From assembly GCA_964577715.1 (NCBI GenBank), contig CAZOAA010000013.1:1-38448 (forward strand): a DNA stretch of 38,448 nucleotides, in the 5' to 3' direction. Below are positions 24,822 through 32,961 of this stretch, piece after piece (within the stretch, counting starts at the first letter, position 1; the number at the start of each line of letters is the position of its first letter). The DNA comes from SUP05 sp964577715. GTDB taxonomy: Bacteria; Pseudomonadota; Gammaproteobacteria; PS1; Pseudothioglobaceae. Both the position numbers and the translations under genes were made by a program. A model generated the notes under the pieces. The model made no database searches and was not told the origin of the DNA. It was given only the letters and a program-made list of their open reading frames with translations.

Positions 24822-26105
24822 ATGAGCAAATCAGACAATTTATTTGAACAGGCAAAAGCCGTTATTCCTGGCGGTGTAAATTCCCCTGTTAGAGCCTTTA
24901 ATGGTGTGGGCGGTAACCCTATCTTTTTTACTAAAGGCGAAGGTGCTTATTTATATGATGCTGATGATAAAAAATACATTGATTATGTTGCTTCATGGGG
25001 GCCAATGATTTTAGGTCATGCTAATACACAAGTTGTTAATGCCGTTAAAAATACATTGGAAAAAGGTTTAGGCTTTGGTGCGCCAACTGAAATTGAAACC
25101 ACTTTAGCTAAAAAAGTTTGTGAGCTAGTGCCGTCAATTGAATTAGTGCGTATGGTTAGCTCTGGCACAGAGGCTACCATGAGTGCAATTCGTTTAGCTC
25201 GTGGTTATACTGGTAGAGACAAAATTATTAAATTTGAGGGCTGTTATCACGGCCATTCAGATTCACTGTTGGTTAAAGCAGGTTCGGGTGCATTAACACT
25301 AGGTGTGCCAACTTCTCCTGGTGTGCCTGAGTCTTTGGCTGAGCATACGCTCACATTAGAATACAATAATATTGATCAGGTGCGTGAAGTGCTAGATGAG
25401 GCTGGCAATGAAGTTGCTTGTATTATTGTTGAACCTGTTGCTGGCAATATGAATTGTATTCCACCAGTTGATGGTTTTTTACAGGGCTTACGTCAAGCTT
25501 GTGACAAACATGGTGTGGTACTTATTTTTGATGAGGTGATGACAGGTTTTCGAGTGGCACTTGGTGGTGCACAAGCTTATTATGATGTGAGGCCAGACTT
25601 AACCACTTTGGGCAAAGTGATTGGCGGCGGTTTACCTGTTGGTGCGTTTGGCGGTAAGCGCGAAATTATGGAATACATTGCTCCACTTGGGCCAGTGTAT
25701 CAAGCCGGTACGCTTTCAGGTAATCCGATGTCAATGTCAGCAGGTTTGGCTATGTTGAATGCCTTAGCAGATGACGCAGACTTTTATCAAAATTTAGGCA
25801 AAAAAGTGCAAATGTTAACCGATGGTATTTTGGCTCAAGCCAAAGCTAATAACATTAGTATGACGGCTAATGTGGTAGGTGGAATGTTTGGCTTGTTCTT
25901 TACAGATTCAAATATGGTGACTAATTTCAATGAAACTTCTCAATGCGACGTAGAACGATTTAAGAAGTTTTATCATCTTATGTTGGAAGAGGGTGTTTAT
26001 ATGGCACCTTCTGCTTATGAAGCTGGTTTTGTATCCTCAGCGCATAGTGACGATGATATACAAAACACCATTGATGCAGCAGGACGTGTTTTTGCTAAAC
26101 TATGA
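24822..26105 (+). CDS. hemL: Glutamate-1-semialdehyde 2,1-aminomutase
   Basis: PLP enzyme that makes 5-aminolevulinate in the C5 pathway of tetrapyrrole synthesis, and so feeds the many hemes of this organism. 427 residues. It begins ARGE-free SKSDNLFEQAKAVIPGGVNSP; the VSSGTEATMSAIRLARG and EGCYHGHSD motifs are present, and the PLP lysine is Lys265 in TLGKVIGGGLPVGAFGG. No recognisable Shine-Dalgarno precedes the ATG. The stop overlaps the next gene by 4 bases (ATGA). Confidence 0.97.
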   Translation: MSKSDNLFEQAKAVIPGGVNSPVRAFNGVGGNPIFFTKGEGAYLYDADDKKYIDYVASWGPMILGHANTQVVNAVKNTLEKGLGFGAPTEIETTLAKKVCELVPSIELVRMVSSGTEATMSAIRLARGYTGRDKIIKFEGCYHGHSDSLLVKAGSGALTLGVPTSPGVPESLAEHTLTLEYNNIDQVREVLDEAGNEVACIIVEPVAGNMNCIPPVDGFLQGLRQACDKHGVVLIFDEVMTGFRVALGGAQAYYDVRPDLTTLGKVIGGGLPVGAFGGKREIMEYIAPLGPVYQAGTLSGNPMSMSAGLAMLNALADDADFYQNLGKKVQMLTDGILAQAKANNISMTANVVGGMFGLFFTDSNMVTNFNETSQCDVERFKKFYHLMLEEGVYMAPSAYEAGFVSSAHSDDDIQNTIDAAGRVFAKL

Positions 26106-26692
26106 AGATTAATGTTGTTGAATCAGAGCTAAACAAAGCGCAGATTGCACTCGAGAAATTTAACAACAATATTACTGTTTTTGGCTCTGCTAGAATCACC
26201 CAAGATGATCCTTTAGCTAAGGCTGCTTATCAATTAGGAAAATCCTTATCTGATGGTGGCTTCAATGTTTTAACAGGCGCAGGCCCCGGTATTATGCAAG
26301 CTGTTAATCAAGGTGCTTTTGAAGGGAGGTCTAAAAGTATTGGCCTTAACATTAAGCTACCAAAAGAGCAAAAGCCAAACCCGTACTTGGATGAGTGTTT
26401 AGTGTTTGAGCATTTTTTTACTCGAAAAGTGATGTTGATTAAACACGCTGATGCGTGTGTATTTTTCCCTGGCGGATTTGGTACTGCTGATGAGTTGATG
26501 GAAATATTAACGTTAGTACAAACAAGAAAAGGCAAACAGATTAAAATTTTGTTATTTGATTCAACATTTTGGACGCCTTTGTTAACTTGGTTTAGTGTTT
26601 TAGAAAAAAGGCAGTATATTAACTCAAAAGATTTGTCATCATTTAAAACGGTTGATAGTATTGAGCAGATATTTGAGGCACTTGAGGCGTAA
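26102..26692 (+). CDS. LOG family protein (nucleotide 5'-monophosphate phosphoribohydrolase-like)
   Basis: A 196-residue Rossmann-fold protein of the LOG/TIGR00730 group. ITVFGSARI opens the fold. The nucleotide-binding segment GAGPGIMQAVNQGAFEG and the signature PGGFGTADELMEIL, with catalytic Arg/Glu positions, are intact. Family members hydrolyse nucleotide monophosphates to a base and ribose-5-phosphate; the physiological substrate here is unknown. It overlaps hemL by 4 bases and is followed after one base by the HAD phosphatase gene, so the three form an operon. Confidence 0.88.
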   Translation: MKINVVESELNKAQIALEKFNNNITVFGSARITQDDPLAKAAYQLGKSLSDGGFNVLTGAGPGIMQAVNQGAFEGRSKSIGLNIKLPKEQKPNPYLDECLVFEHFFTRKVMLIKHADACVFFPGGFGTADELMEILTLVQTRKGKQIKILLFDSTFWTPLLTWFSVLEKRQYINSKDLSSFKTVDSIEQIFEALEA

Positions 26693-26693
26693 T

Positions 26694-27347
26694 ATGGCAT
26701 TGGCAATTTTCGATTTAGACAAAACACTTATTGGCGGAGACAGTGATTTTCTCTGGGGTGAGTTTATGAGCGAAATTGGCGCAGTGGACAGTGACACTTA
26801 TCAGGTCAAAAACCAATATTTTTTTGATCAATACGATCTAGGGCAATTAGATATTAACGAGTATTTAGAGTTTTGCCTTGAGCCCTTGTCTCAAAATTCT
26901 ATCAATACACTTAATGATTGGCATAAAGAATTTATGCAATCAAAGATTAATCCAATTTTATTGCCCAAAGCACAAGCTGTGGTTGATAAACACAGAAAAA
27001 AAGGCGATACCTTGCTGGTAATTACTGCTACTAATCGTTTTGTTACAGCGCCGATTGTAGCAAAATATGGGATAGAAAATTTATTAGCGACAGAGCCTGA
27101 AATAGTCGATGGTCGGTACACAGGTCGAGTAAAAGGTGAGCCTTGCTTTCAAAAAGGAAAAATTACTCATCTTAATCAATGGCTTGCTAAGACTGGTGAG
27201 AATTTAAAGGGCTCTTATTTTTATTCAGATTCTCATAATGACTTACCAATGTTGGAGTTGGCAGATAACCCAATTGTGGTTCATGGCGATGATATATTGC
27301 AGAAAATAGCCAAAGAACGAGACTGGCCAAGTCTAGACTGGCACTAA
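26694..27347 (+). CDS. HAD-IB family phosphatase (SerB/phosphoserine-phosphatase-like)
   Basis: A 217-residue HAD hydrolase. Motif I is IFDLDKTLIGGDSD at the N-terminus, motif II is LLVITATNRFV with the usual S/T, and motif III/IV is KGSYFYSDSHNDLPML, with a lysine upstream. This is the HAD-IB group that includes histidinol-phosphate phosphatase-like and phosphoserine phosphatase-like enzymes; no substrate can be named. The start is the ATG at 26694 because it places motif I at residue 5; the longer frame to 26652 lies inside the LOG gene. A bidirectional terminator follows its stop. Confidence 0.85.
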   Translation: MALAIFDLDKTLIGGDSDFLWGEFMSEIGAVDSDTYQVKNQYFFDQYDLGQLDINEYLEFCLEPLSQNSINTLNDWHKEFMQSKINPILLPKAQAVVDKHRKKGDTLLVITATNRFVTAPIVAKYGIENLLATEPEIVDGRYTGRVKGEPCFQKGKITHLNQWLAKTGENLKGSYFYSDSHNDLPMLELADNPIVVHGDDILQKIAKERDWPSLDWH

Positions 27348-27350
27348 AAT

Positions 27351-27394
27351 TTACTCAATAAAAAACCTCCGAAAGGAGGTTTTTTATTGAGTAA
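27351..27394. terminator. Bidirectional rho-independent terminator, perfect 20-bp palindrome with GAAA loop
   Basis: Bases 27351-27370 and 27375-27394 are exact reverse complements around the tetraloop GAAA. The core ACCTCC/GGAGGT stem is flanked by A5-6 and T6 runs, so it can stop transcripts arriving from either side: the hemL-LOG-HAD operon on the plus strand and tusA-dsrE2 on the minus strand. Confidence 0.92.
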
Positions 27395-27410
27395 CTCTAA
27401 TAGAATAGAT

Positions 27411-27926
27411 TTACATATATAAGTGATGATTACCTGTTGCCGCTTCATCAAAATAAGACGCCGCACCTGCAAACTCAACACCATCAATAAAGTCATCTTT
27501 ACTATAGCCAAATAATTCAACTGTCATTTCACATGCAATGAATTTAACATCAAATTCTTGACACATGTCACGAAGGTCTTCTAACTTAGCAACACCGTGC
27601 TTGGCCATGGTCTTTCTCATTAAGAAAGTAACCAATGTATCTGCACCTGGAATATTCCAAAGAATGTTAGGGATTTTAGGACCAAAGTCAATATTTTGTA
27701 GCCACTTAGGGCCAAAAGGCATTTTCATTGGCATTGATGGGTTGCCAATTGGTGTGACTTTTAGTTTTGAAGTGTCTTTTAATAAAAGGTTTAAGCCGTA
27801 AAAGGTAAAGAAGATAGTTACTTCTTTATCCATTGCAACACCAGTAGAAGCAATAATGAAGGGAGGAAAGGCCCAATCAAAAGTGCCTTTAGTGGCGATG
27901 ATCGTCATTTTGTTATTGTCGGACAT
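27411..27926 (-). CDS. DsrE2-type DsrE/DsrF/DrsH-like sulfur-relay protein
   Basis: A 171-residue protein with the DsrE fold (KMTIIATKGTFDWAFPPFIIAS, then VTIFFTFYGLNLLL). The likely active Cys132 lies in FIACEMTVELFG, which corresponds to the conserved Cys region of DsrE2, and a second Cys122 lies ten residues before it. A Met/Pro-rich loop (PSMPMKMPFGPKW, residues 63-75) and a hydrophobic central stretch are typical of DsrE2A proteins. It follows tusA on the same strand by 29 bases. In Allochromatium, rhd-tusA-dsrE2 encode a cytoplasmic relay that passes sulfane sulfur to the reverse Dsr pathway; the same role is inferred here. A strong Shine-Dalgarno (GGAGGAGAAT-like, minus strand) suggests good expression. 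Confidence 0.85.
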   Translation of the reverse strand: MSDNNKMTIIATKGTFDWAFPPFIIASTGVAMDKEVTIFFTFYGLNLLLKDTSKLKVTPIGNPSMPMKMPFGPKWLQNIDFGPKIPNILWNIPGADTLVTFLMRKTMAKHGVAKLEDLRDMCQEFDVKFIACEMTVELFGYSKDDFIDGVEFAGAASYFDEAATGNHHLYM

Positions 27927-27955
27927 ATTCTCCTCCAGATTTTGTTATTGGTTTA

Positions 27956-28180
27956 TTAAACCTTTTCAATAGTAAAAACGTATTTGCCACCGTCTTCAAC
28001 AGTAGAAAGTAGTTTATTGCCTGTTTGGTTGCAAAAAGCTTCAATGTCTTTTACTGAACCTGCGTCAGTTGAAATTACGTCTAAGATTTTTCCAGCATCC
28101 ATTTTTGAAAGCGCTTTCTTGGTTTTTAAAATTGGTAATGGGCAGTTTAAGCCTGATGCGTCTAAAGTTTCGTCAGCCAT
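27956..28180 (-). CDS. tusA: TusA family sulfur carrier
   Basis: A 74-residue sulfur carrier with the invariant motif CPLPILKTKKAL. Cys13 carries the persulfide. The pairing with dsrE2 points to dissimilatory sulfur oxidation rather than tRNA thiolation, though this is inference from neighbours. The typical third member of the set, a rhodanese (rhd), is missing here. The Shine-Dalgarno AAGGAG lies ahead of the ATG on the minus strand. It is transcribed divergently from the bepA-like protease. Confidence 0.92.
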   Translation of the reverse strand: MADETLDASGLNCPLPILKTKKALSKMDAGKILDVISTDAGSVKDIEAFCNQTGNKLLSTVEDGGKYVFTIEKV

Positions 28181-28273
28181 GATATGGACTCCTTGTGGGG
28201 TTGTAATAAAAAAACATATTAGAAAAAACTAATAAGTTTGCATATTTTAATCGTTTAGCACTTCTGAGTCAAA

Positions 28274-28279
28274 TATAAT
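28274..28279 (+). promoter_or_regulatory. -10 element six bases before the BepA-like gene
   Basis: TATAAT at 28274-28279 ends six bases ahead of the ATG at 28286. The matching -35 region (TCGTTT at 28251-28256) is poor. If it is used, the message would begin at about the A of the start codon, i.e. be leaderless; no Shine-Dalgarno is seen. Confidence 0.4.
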
Positions 28280-28285
28280 GAGCTA

Positions 28286-29626
28286 ATGATAAGAGTTTTT
28301 GGTTTATTATTTCTAATTCCTTTATGGGTATTTGCGCTAGGCATTCCTGAGGCGGAGCTGTCTGAATCTCTCAGTGAAAAGAAAAAGGGTAATGAATTTT
28401 TACAGCTACTTTGGGACAGTGGTACAGTTGTAGAAGATATTGAAATTCAGACCTATATTAAGCGTCTGGGGCATGAGTTAGCTACTTATAGTGAAAACCC
28501 TGATAAGCATTTTGGATTTTTAATACTAGATGATAGTAGTATTAATGCCTTTGCAGGACCATACGGGTATATCGGTGTACATACAGGTATGCTGCTTAGT
28601 TCTGACAACGAAGCTGAGTTGGCCGGCGTATTGTCACATGAAATATCACACGTGACTCAAAATCACCTTAATCGTTTTAGTGAAAAAACTGATAAGCAAA
28701 CCTATTTAATGGTGGCTGGCATGTTGGCTGCCGCACTAGTTGATGACTCCAATGCTTCTCAGGCGATTGCCGCTTCAACAGTAGCAGGCACTGCACAACA
28801 AAGTATTAACTTTACTAGAGAGCATGAGTGGGAAGCTGATCGAATAGGTACAAACATGTTGTCAAAGTCTGGTTTTGATCCTCAGGGCATGGCACATTTT
28901 TTTGAAAAATTAAAAGATAACTCTAGTGCTGAAGAGTTTTTACGATCACATCCGCTTAGTATTAATCGAATTTCTGATAGTTTGCAGCGTTCTGCTAGAG
29001 TATCAGGGAATTATAGAAAAAACTCCTTTGAGTATTTAACAGCTAAAGCCAGGTTGTATTATCATAAACATGCGCGTATTAAGTTAGAAGACGATCTTGC
29101 ATTAACGCATTATATGCAGGCTTATCACGCCTTTGAAAAGCAGGAATACCAAAGTGCACAGCGCCATATTAATAAATTATTAGCCATCGACAATACTAAG
29201 CCAAGTTATATCCTTGCAGGCAGAATCGCTTCTAAATTAGGCAATATTAAAACTGCACAGGAGTATTTTAATCAAAATAGCATTAATCAAGATGACGAGG
29301 CGAGCATTTATTACTCAGCCCAGTCTTATCTTGAAAATAAGCAAGAAAAATTAGGTATTGCTATTTTGAAGCCATTTTTAAGAACAAATACTGCCACGGC
29401 TCAGTCGCATAAATTATTAGCAATGCTTTATGTGGAAAAAGGAGAGCTTGACCGTTCTCATATTCATAGTGCTAAAGCATTAATCGCTCAAGGAAAGTTT
29501 AGTAAGGCGATTGCTCACTATAAGCGCGCAAGATCCACTACAAGCAATCAGGATTTATACGATGTTCTAACAGCTAAGATCGATCAATTACAACAGACTA
29601 TTGATTTGCACAATAGTTTAGAATAA
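28286..29626 (+). CDS. M48 periplasmic metalloprotease/chaperone, BepA (YfgC)-like, with TPR tail
   Basis: A 446-residue protein with an N-terminal signal peptide (MIRVFGLLFLIPLWVFALG). The M48 zinc site is HEISH (His118, Glu119, His122) in VLSHEISHVTQNH, and the third ligand Glu is in REHEWEADRIG. The C-terminal half is helical with tetratricopeptide-like repeats (TKPSYILAGRIASKLGNIKTA, then TAQSHKLLAMLYVEKGELD). E. coli BepA monitors outer-membrane assembly of LptD and degrades stalled BAM substrates; the same role is likely. Converges on rpiA with only 7 bases between. Confidence 0.9.
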   Translation: MIRVFGLLFLIPLWVFALGIPEAELSESLSEKKKGNEFLQLLWDSGTVVEDIEIQTYIKRLGHELATYSENPDKHFGFLILDDSSINAFAGPYGYIGVHTGMLLSSDNEAELAGVLSHEISHVTQNHLNRFSEKTDKQTYLMVAGMLAAALVDDSNASQAIAASTVAGTAQQSINFTREHEWEADRIGTNMLSKSGFDPQGMAHFFEKLKDNSSAEEFLRSHPLSINRISDSLQRSARVSGNYRKNSFEYLTAKARLYYHKHARIKLEDDLALTHYMQAYHAFEKQEYQSAQRHINKLLAIDNTKPSYILAGRIASKLGNIKTAQEYFNQNSINQDDEASIYYSAQSYLENKQEKLGIAILKPFLRTNTATAQSHKLLAMLYVEKGELDRSHIHSAKALIAQGKFSKAIAHYKRARSTTSNQDLYDVLTAKIDQLQQTIDLHNSLE

Positions 29627-29633
29627 GCCAGTT

Positions 29634-30296
29634 TTAAGAGCCAACTACCCTAACACCATTTGGTGTTCCAAGTAGTAATACATTTGCACCACGGTTAGCA
29701 AACAAGCCATTAGTAACAACGCCGACAATGCTATCTAGTTCTGTTTCTATGGCTTTCGGATCAGTAATCTTTAAACCTTCAACATCAAGAATTAAGTTGC
29801 CATTATCAGTTACGAAGTTTTCACGAACGAACGGCGTGCCACCAATTCTACGGGTGATTTGATGCTTAACATAGTTAGCGGCCATCGGAATTACCTCAAC
29901 GGGTAGTGGGAAATCACCCATCACTTTAACCAATTTTGATTCATCGGCAATGCATACAAATTTATCCGCCACAGCAGCAACAATTTTTTCACGAGTTAGT
30001 GCACCGCCTCCGCCTTTAATTAAGTTTAGTTCGTCATCAGATTCATCGGCACCATCGATGTAAACAGATATTGCCTCAACTTCATTAAGATCAAATACTT
30101 TAATGCCGTGGCCCTCTAAACGCTCGGCAGTTGCAACAGAGCTAGCAACTGTACCCTTAATATCGTCTTTCATGGTAGCTAATGCATCGATGAAAAAATT
30201 AGCTGTAGAGCCAGTACCTATGCCTATAATAGTGTCTTTTACAACAAATTTAAGTGCTTCTTGTGCAACTGCAAATTTCATTTCGTCTTGAGTCAT
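29634..30296 (-). CDS. rpiA: Ribose-5-phosphate isomerase A
   Basis: Interconverts ribose-5-phosphate and ribulose-5-phosphate in the pentose phosphate or Calvin cycle. 220 residues, the family length. The motifs are IGIGTGSTANFFID, then YIDGADESDDELNLIKGGGGALTREKI and VITMAANYVK-like PVEVIPMAANYV. The start is the ATG at 30296, because GGAG lies at a normal distance ahead of it; the ATG four codons upstream at 30308 would place that Shine-Dalgarno inside the gene. Divergent from rdgB. Confidence 0.96.
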   Translation of the reverse strand: MTQDEMKFAVAQEALKFVVKDTIIGIGTGSTANFFIDALATMKDDIKGTVASSVATAERLEGHGIKVFDLNEVEAISVYIDGADESDDELNLIKGGGGALTREKIVAAVADKFVCIADESKLVKVMGDFPLPVEVIPMAANYVKHQITRRIGGTPFVRENFVTDNGNLILDVEGLKITDPKAIETELDSIVGVVTNGLFANRGANVLLLGTPNGVRVVGS

Positions 30297-30348
30297 AATA
30301 CGCTCCAAATTTTTTAAATATCCTGCTGATTATACACTGCAACCTATT

Positions 30349-30939
30349 ATGAAAAAAATCATCCTCGCAAGTAACAACAAGGGAAAAATAAGAGAATTTA
30401 ACGCAATGTTAAATGGTGTTTTTGAAGTAATATCGATGAGCGATAGAAACGTTGAGGAAGTGCCAGAAACAGGGCTTACTTTTGTAGAAAATGCACTAAT
30501 CAAAGCTAGAAATGCAAGCGCACAATCGGGCTTGCCAGCATTGGCAGATGATTCTGGTATTGTAGTGGATGCACTAAATGGTGAGCCTGGTATTTATTCA
30601 GCGCGTTACGCGGGTAGCCATGGCGATGACGAGGCCAATACTCAAAAATTATTAGATGAAATGAAACTTATTCCTGATGGTAAGCGCACCGGTAGATTTT
30701 GGTGTGCAATTGTATTTGTTGAGCATGCTAATGATCCAACGCCCATTATTATTCAAAAAGGTTGGAATGGTGAGATTCTGCGTGAAAAAGTTGGTGAAAA
30801 TGGTTTTGGCTATGATCCAATTTTTTATGTGCCAACACATGGTTGTGCATCAGCCGAATTAGCACCAGAGATTAAGAATACCATCTCGCATCGAGGTCAA
30901 GCACTTGATGCACTACTTGAAGAATTAAAAGTTAAATAG
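30349..30939 (+). CDS. rdgB: XTP/dITP pyrophosphatase (RdgB/HAM1)
   Basis: House-cleaning enzyme that hydrolyses non-canonical purine triphosphates so they do not enter DNA. 196 residues. The motifs are ILASNNKGKIREF at the N-terminus, then ALADDSGIVVDALNGEPGIYSARYAG and GFGYDPIFYVP, and the C-terminal ISHRGQAL. It is followed with no gap by hemW, the usual partner order in gammaproteobacteria. A TATACA hexamer near 30331 may be a -10. Confidence 0.97.
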   Translation: MKKIILASNNKGKIREFNAMLNGVFEVISMSDRNVEEVPETGLTFVENALIKARNASAQSGLPALADDSGIVVDALNGEPGIYSARYAGSHGDDEANTQKLLDEMKLIPDGKRTGRFWCAIVFVEHANDPTPIIIQKGWNGEILREKVGENGFGYDPIFYVPTHGCASAELAPEIKNTISHRGQALDALLEELKVK

Positions 30940-32046
30940 TTGCTAGAATTACCGCCTTTATCACTTTATATTCATTATCCATGGTGCGTTAAAAAATGCC
31001 CGTATTGTGATTTTAATTCACATGAAAAATCCAATAGTGAAGGATATATTAAAACCTTACTTAAGGATTTAGATCAGGAATTAGAGTATGTGCAAAATCG
31101 AGAGATAATTTCAATTTTTATTGGCGGTGGAACACCAAGCCTAATGAGCGTAGATGAGTTAAGTGAATTATTTTCTGGACTAGAATCAAGACTGACATTC
31201 GGTAAAAATATTGAAATTACCCTAGAAACTAACCCTGGTACTTTTGAGATTGAGAAGTTTAAAGCATTTAAAGACATTGGCATCAATCGGTTATCAATTG
31301 GCGTGCAATCTTTTAAGGATCGTTATCTAAAATCTTTAGGGCGTATTCATAATGCAAAAGAGGCAAGCAAGGCTTGCACCTACGCAAGCCAAATATTTGA
31401 TAATTTTAATATTGATCTAATGTATGGTTTGGAGAGGCAAAGTATTGATGATTGTTTGGCAGATCTTAGCCAAGCGATTGAGCTAAACCCACAACATATT
31501 TCTTTTTACCAACTAACCATTGAACCCAATACTTTATTTGCTAAGTTTCCACCCACATCACCTGAAGATGATGATATTTGGCGTATGGGAAAACAAGGCA
31601 TTCAGTTGCTAGAACAACAAGGGTTTGGGCGTTATGAGGTGTCAGCTTTTGGAAGAATTCCGTCCAAGCATAATTTAAACTATTGGCAGTTTGGCGACTA
31701 CATTGGTATTGGTGCTGGTGCTCACGGCAAGATAACTGATGTAAAGAATAATAAAATTTTTAGAACAGTAAAATCAAAATCACCCGCAGATTATATGAGT
31801 CATTACAAAAGAAACACATATGTTATTGATAATGTATCGTTTGAGTTTATGCTGAATGCTTTAAGGTTAAAAAATGGTTTTAATATTGAATTGTTTGAAT
31901 CTAGAACAACACAAAATATTTATTCAATCAATAGAAAATTAAACAAAGCAAAGTCATTGAAAATGATCAATATTAATAATAATCATATTAAGCCTAGTGA
32001 GCATGGCTTTGATTTCTTGAATGATTTACAGGAGATTTTTTTATGA
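30940..32046 (+). CDS. hemW: HemW-type radical SAM heme chaperone, TTG start
   Basis: Related to coproporphyrinogen-III oxidase HemN, but a heme-binding radical SAM protein thought to insert heme into respiratory enzymes. 368 residues. The iron-sulfur motif CxxxCxxC is in YPWCVKKCPYCDFNSH at residue ~16. IFIGGGTPSLMSV, TLETNPGTFE and GVQSFKDRYLKSLGR follow, and the HemW-type C-terminal domain is present. The start is TTG at 30940, immediately after the rdgB stop; no alternative gives the full N-terminus. The stop overlaps the next small gene as ATGA. Fits the heavy heme-protein load of the window. Confidence 0.93.
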   Translation: MLELPPLSLYIHYPWCVKKCPYCDFNSHEKSNSEGYIKTLLKDLDQELEYVQNREIISIFIGGGTPSLMSVDELSELFSGLESRLTFGKNIEITLETNPGTFEIEKFKAFKDIGINRLSIGVQSFKDRYLKSLGRIHNAKEASKACTYASQIFDNFNIDLMYGLERQSIDDCLADLSQAIELNPQHISFYQLTIEPNTLFAKFPPTSPEDDDIWRMGKQGIQLLEQQGFGRYEVSAFGRIPSKHNLNYWQFGDYIGIGAGAHGKITDVKNNKIFRTVKSKSPADYMSHYKRNTYVIDNVSFEFMLNALRLKNGFNIELFESRTTQNIYSINRKLNKAKSLKMININNNHIKPSEHGFDFLNDLQEIFL

Positions 32047-32357
32047 TAAAATTTAAATTTATGAAAATCATATTATCTTTATTGTTAGTCGCATTCGTAT
32101 CTTTAGCAAATGCTGAATCAACAAATACAACGGGTGTTGATTTTCAGTGTAATTATTCACAAAGTGCAAATATGCCAATGACAATGGATTCTATGTCTGC
32201 TCACGTTCATGTCGATTGCCCTCAATGCTTGGTAATTAGCGCTGCCGATAAATTTACAAAAGTTATTTTTCTCAAAATAACATTCTTGCCATCAACGAAT
32301 GATACTCCTTATGCGTCGTTTGTATCGAAAGTAACCACACCCCCTCCTACTGTTTAA
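32043..32357 (+). CDS. Small exported Met/His-containing protein, DUF2946-like (function unknown)
   Basis: A 104-residue protein with a signal peptide (KIILSLLLVAFVSLANA) and a mature part of about 80 residues. The mature N-terminal region is Met/His-rich (NMPMTMDSMSAHVHVD), followed by a CPQC pair and a Pro-rich end (TTPPPTV). A Cys pair in a short exported protein ending in prolines recalls DUF2946 copper-associated proteins, but the match is only by eye. It is coupled to hemW by an ATGA overlap and precedes the cytochrome/multicopper oxidase cluster by about 100 bases, so a copper-binding role is plausible. A downstream ATG at 32061 is an alternative start. The 104-base gap after it holds a weak 7-bp hairpin and the -10-like TACAAT at 32445-32450. 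Confidence 0.6.
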   Translation: MIKFKFMKIILSLLLVAFVSLANAESTNTTGVDFQCNYSQSANMPMTMDSMSAHVHVDCPQCLVISAADKFTKVIFLKITFLPSTNDTPYASFVSKVTTPPPTV

Positions 32358-32461
32358 TTATTAATTAGATGTTATTATCCAGATTTTGGTAAAAATCTTT
32401 GGATTATTTCGCTACTACTAATAAAGAAGTAGTTGTTAATAAATTACAATATAGGAAAAAT

Positions 32462-32929
32462 ATGAAACAAATATATACAGCAATAATTTTGTTTAGCGTG
32501 GTAAGCTTGTCTTTTGCAGGCGTAGGTGGCGGTAAGCATGGCCATGGCAATACTCATTGGGATGCACCATCACATGCTAAAGAACAGGTTAACCCTATTG
32601 CATATACTCAGAAATCTTATCGACAAGGTGAAGATATTTTTAGTAAGAATTGCATTAGTTGTCATGGCATAAAAGGCCGTGGAGATGGCCCTTTAGCTTC
32701 AACAATGAACCCAAAACCAACCAACCTTATGGCAATGTCAGGCAAACATAAGGATGGAGATTTTGCCTGGAAAATATCTACTGGAAAAGGTGCTATGCCT
32801 GCCTGGAAAGGTGTTTTAAAAAGAAGTGAAATATGGCATTTGGTAAATTACATTCAGGCCTTGTCTTCAAGCGTTAAAGTAGTACAGAAGAAAGCCGAAC
32901 ATAAGCATGCTCAAACGCATGATCATTAG
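32462..32929 (+). CDS. Exported class I cytochrome c with His-rich ends
   Basis: A 155-residue precursor. The start is the ATG at 32462 after AGGAAAAAT, giving a clean signal peptide (MKQIYTAIILFSVVSLSFA). The heme motif is CISCH and the Met ligand is probably in the KGAMPAWKG loop. The mature N-terminus (GGGKHGHGNTHWD) and C-terminus (AEHKHAQTHDH) are unusually His-rich, which hints at copper or other metal binding in addition to heme. First cytochrome of the cluster 32462-36160. Confidence 0.9.
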   Translation: MKQIYTAIILFSVVSLSFAGVGGGKHGHGNTHWDAPSHAKEQVNPIAYTQKSYRQGEDIFSKNCISCHGIKGRGDGPLASTMNPKPTNLMAMSGKHKDGDFAWKISTGKGAMPAWKGVLKRSEIWHLVNYIQALSSSVKVVQKKAEHKHAQTHDH

Positions 32930-32961
32930 CAATTAATATATTATTTAAATAAGGAAAAAAT

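Noticed and set aside
32379..32403. Possible hairpin terminator after the small exported protein gene
   Set aside because: Only a 7-bp A/T-rich stem with no following T-tract; too weak to call.
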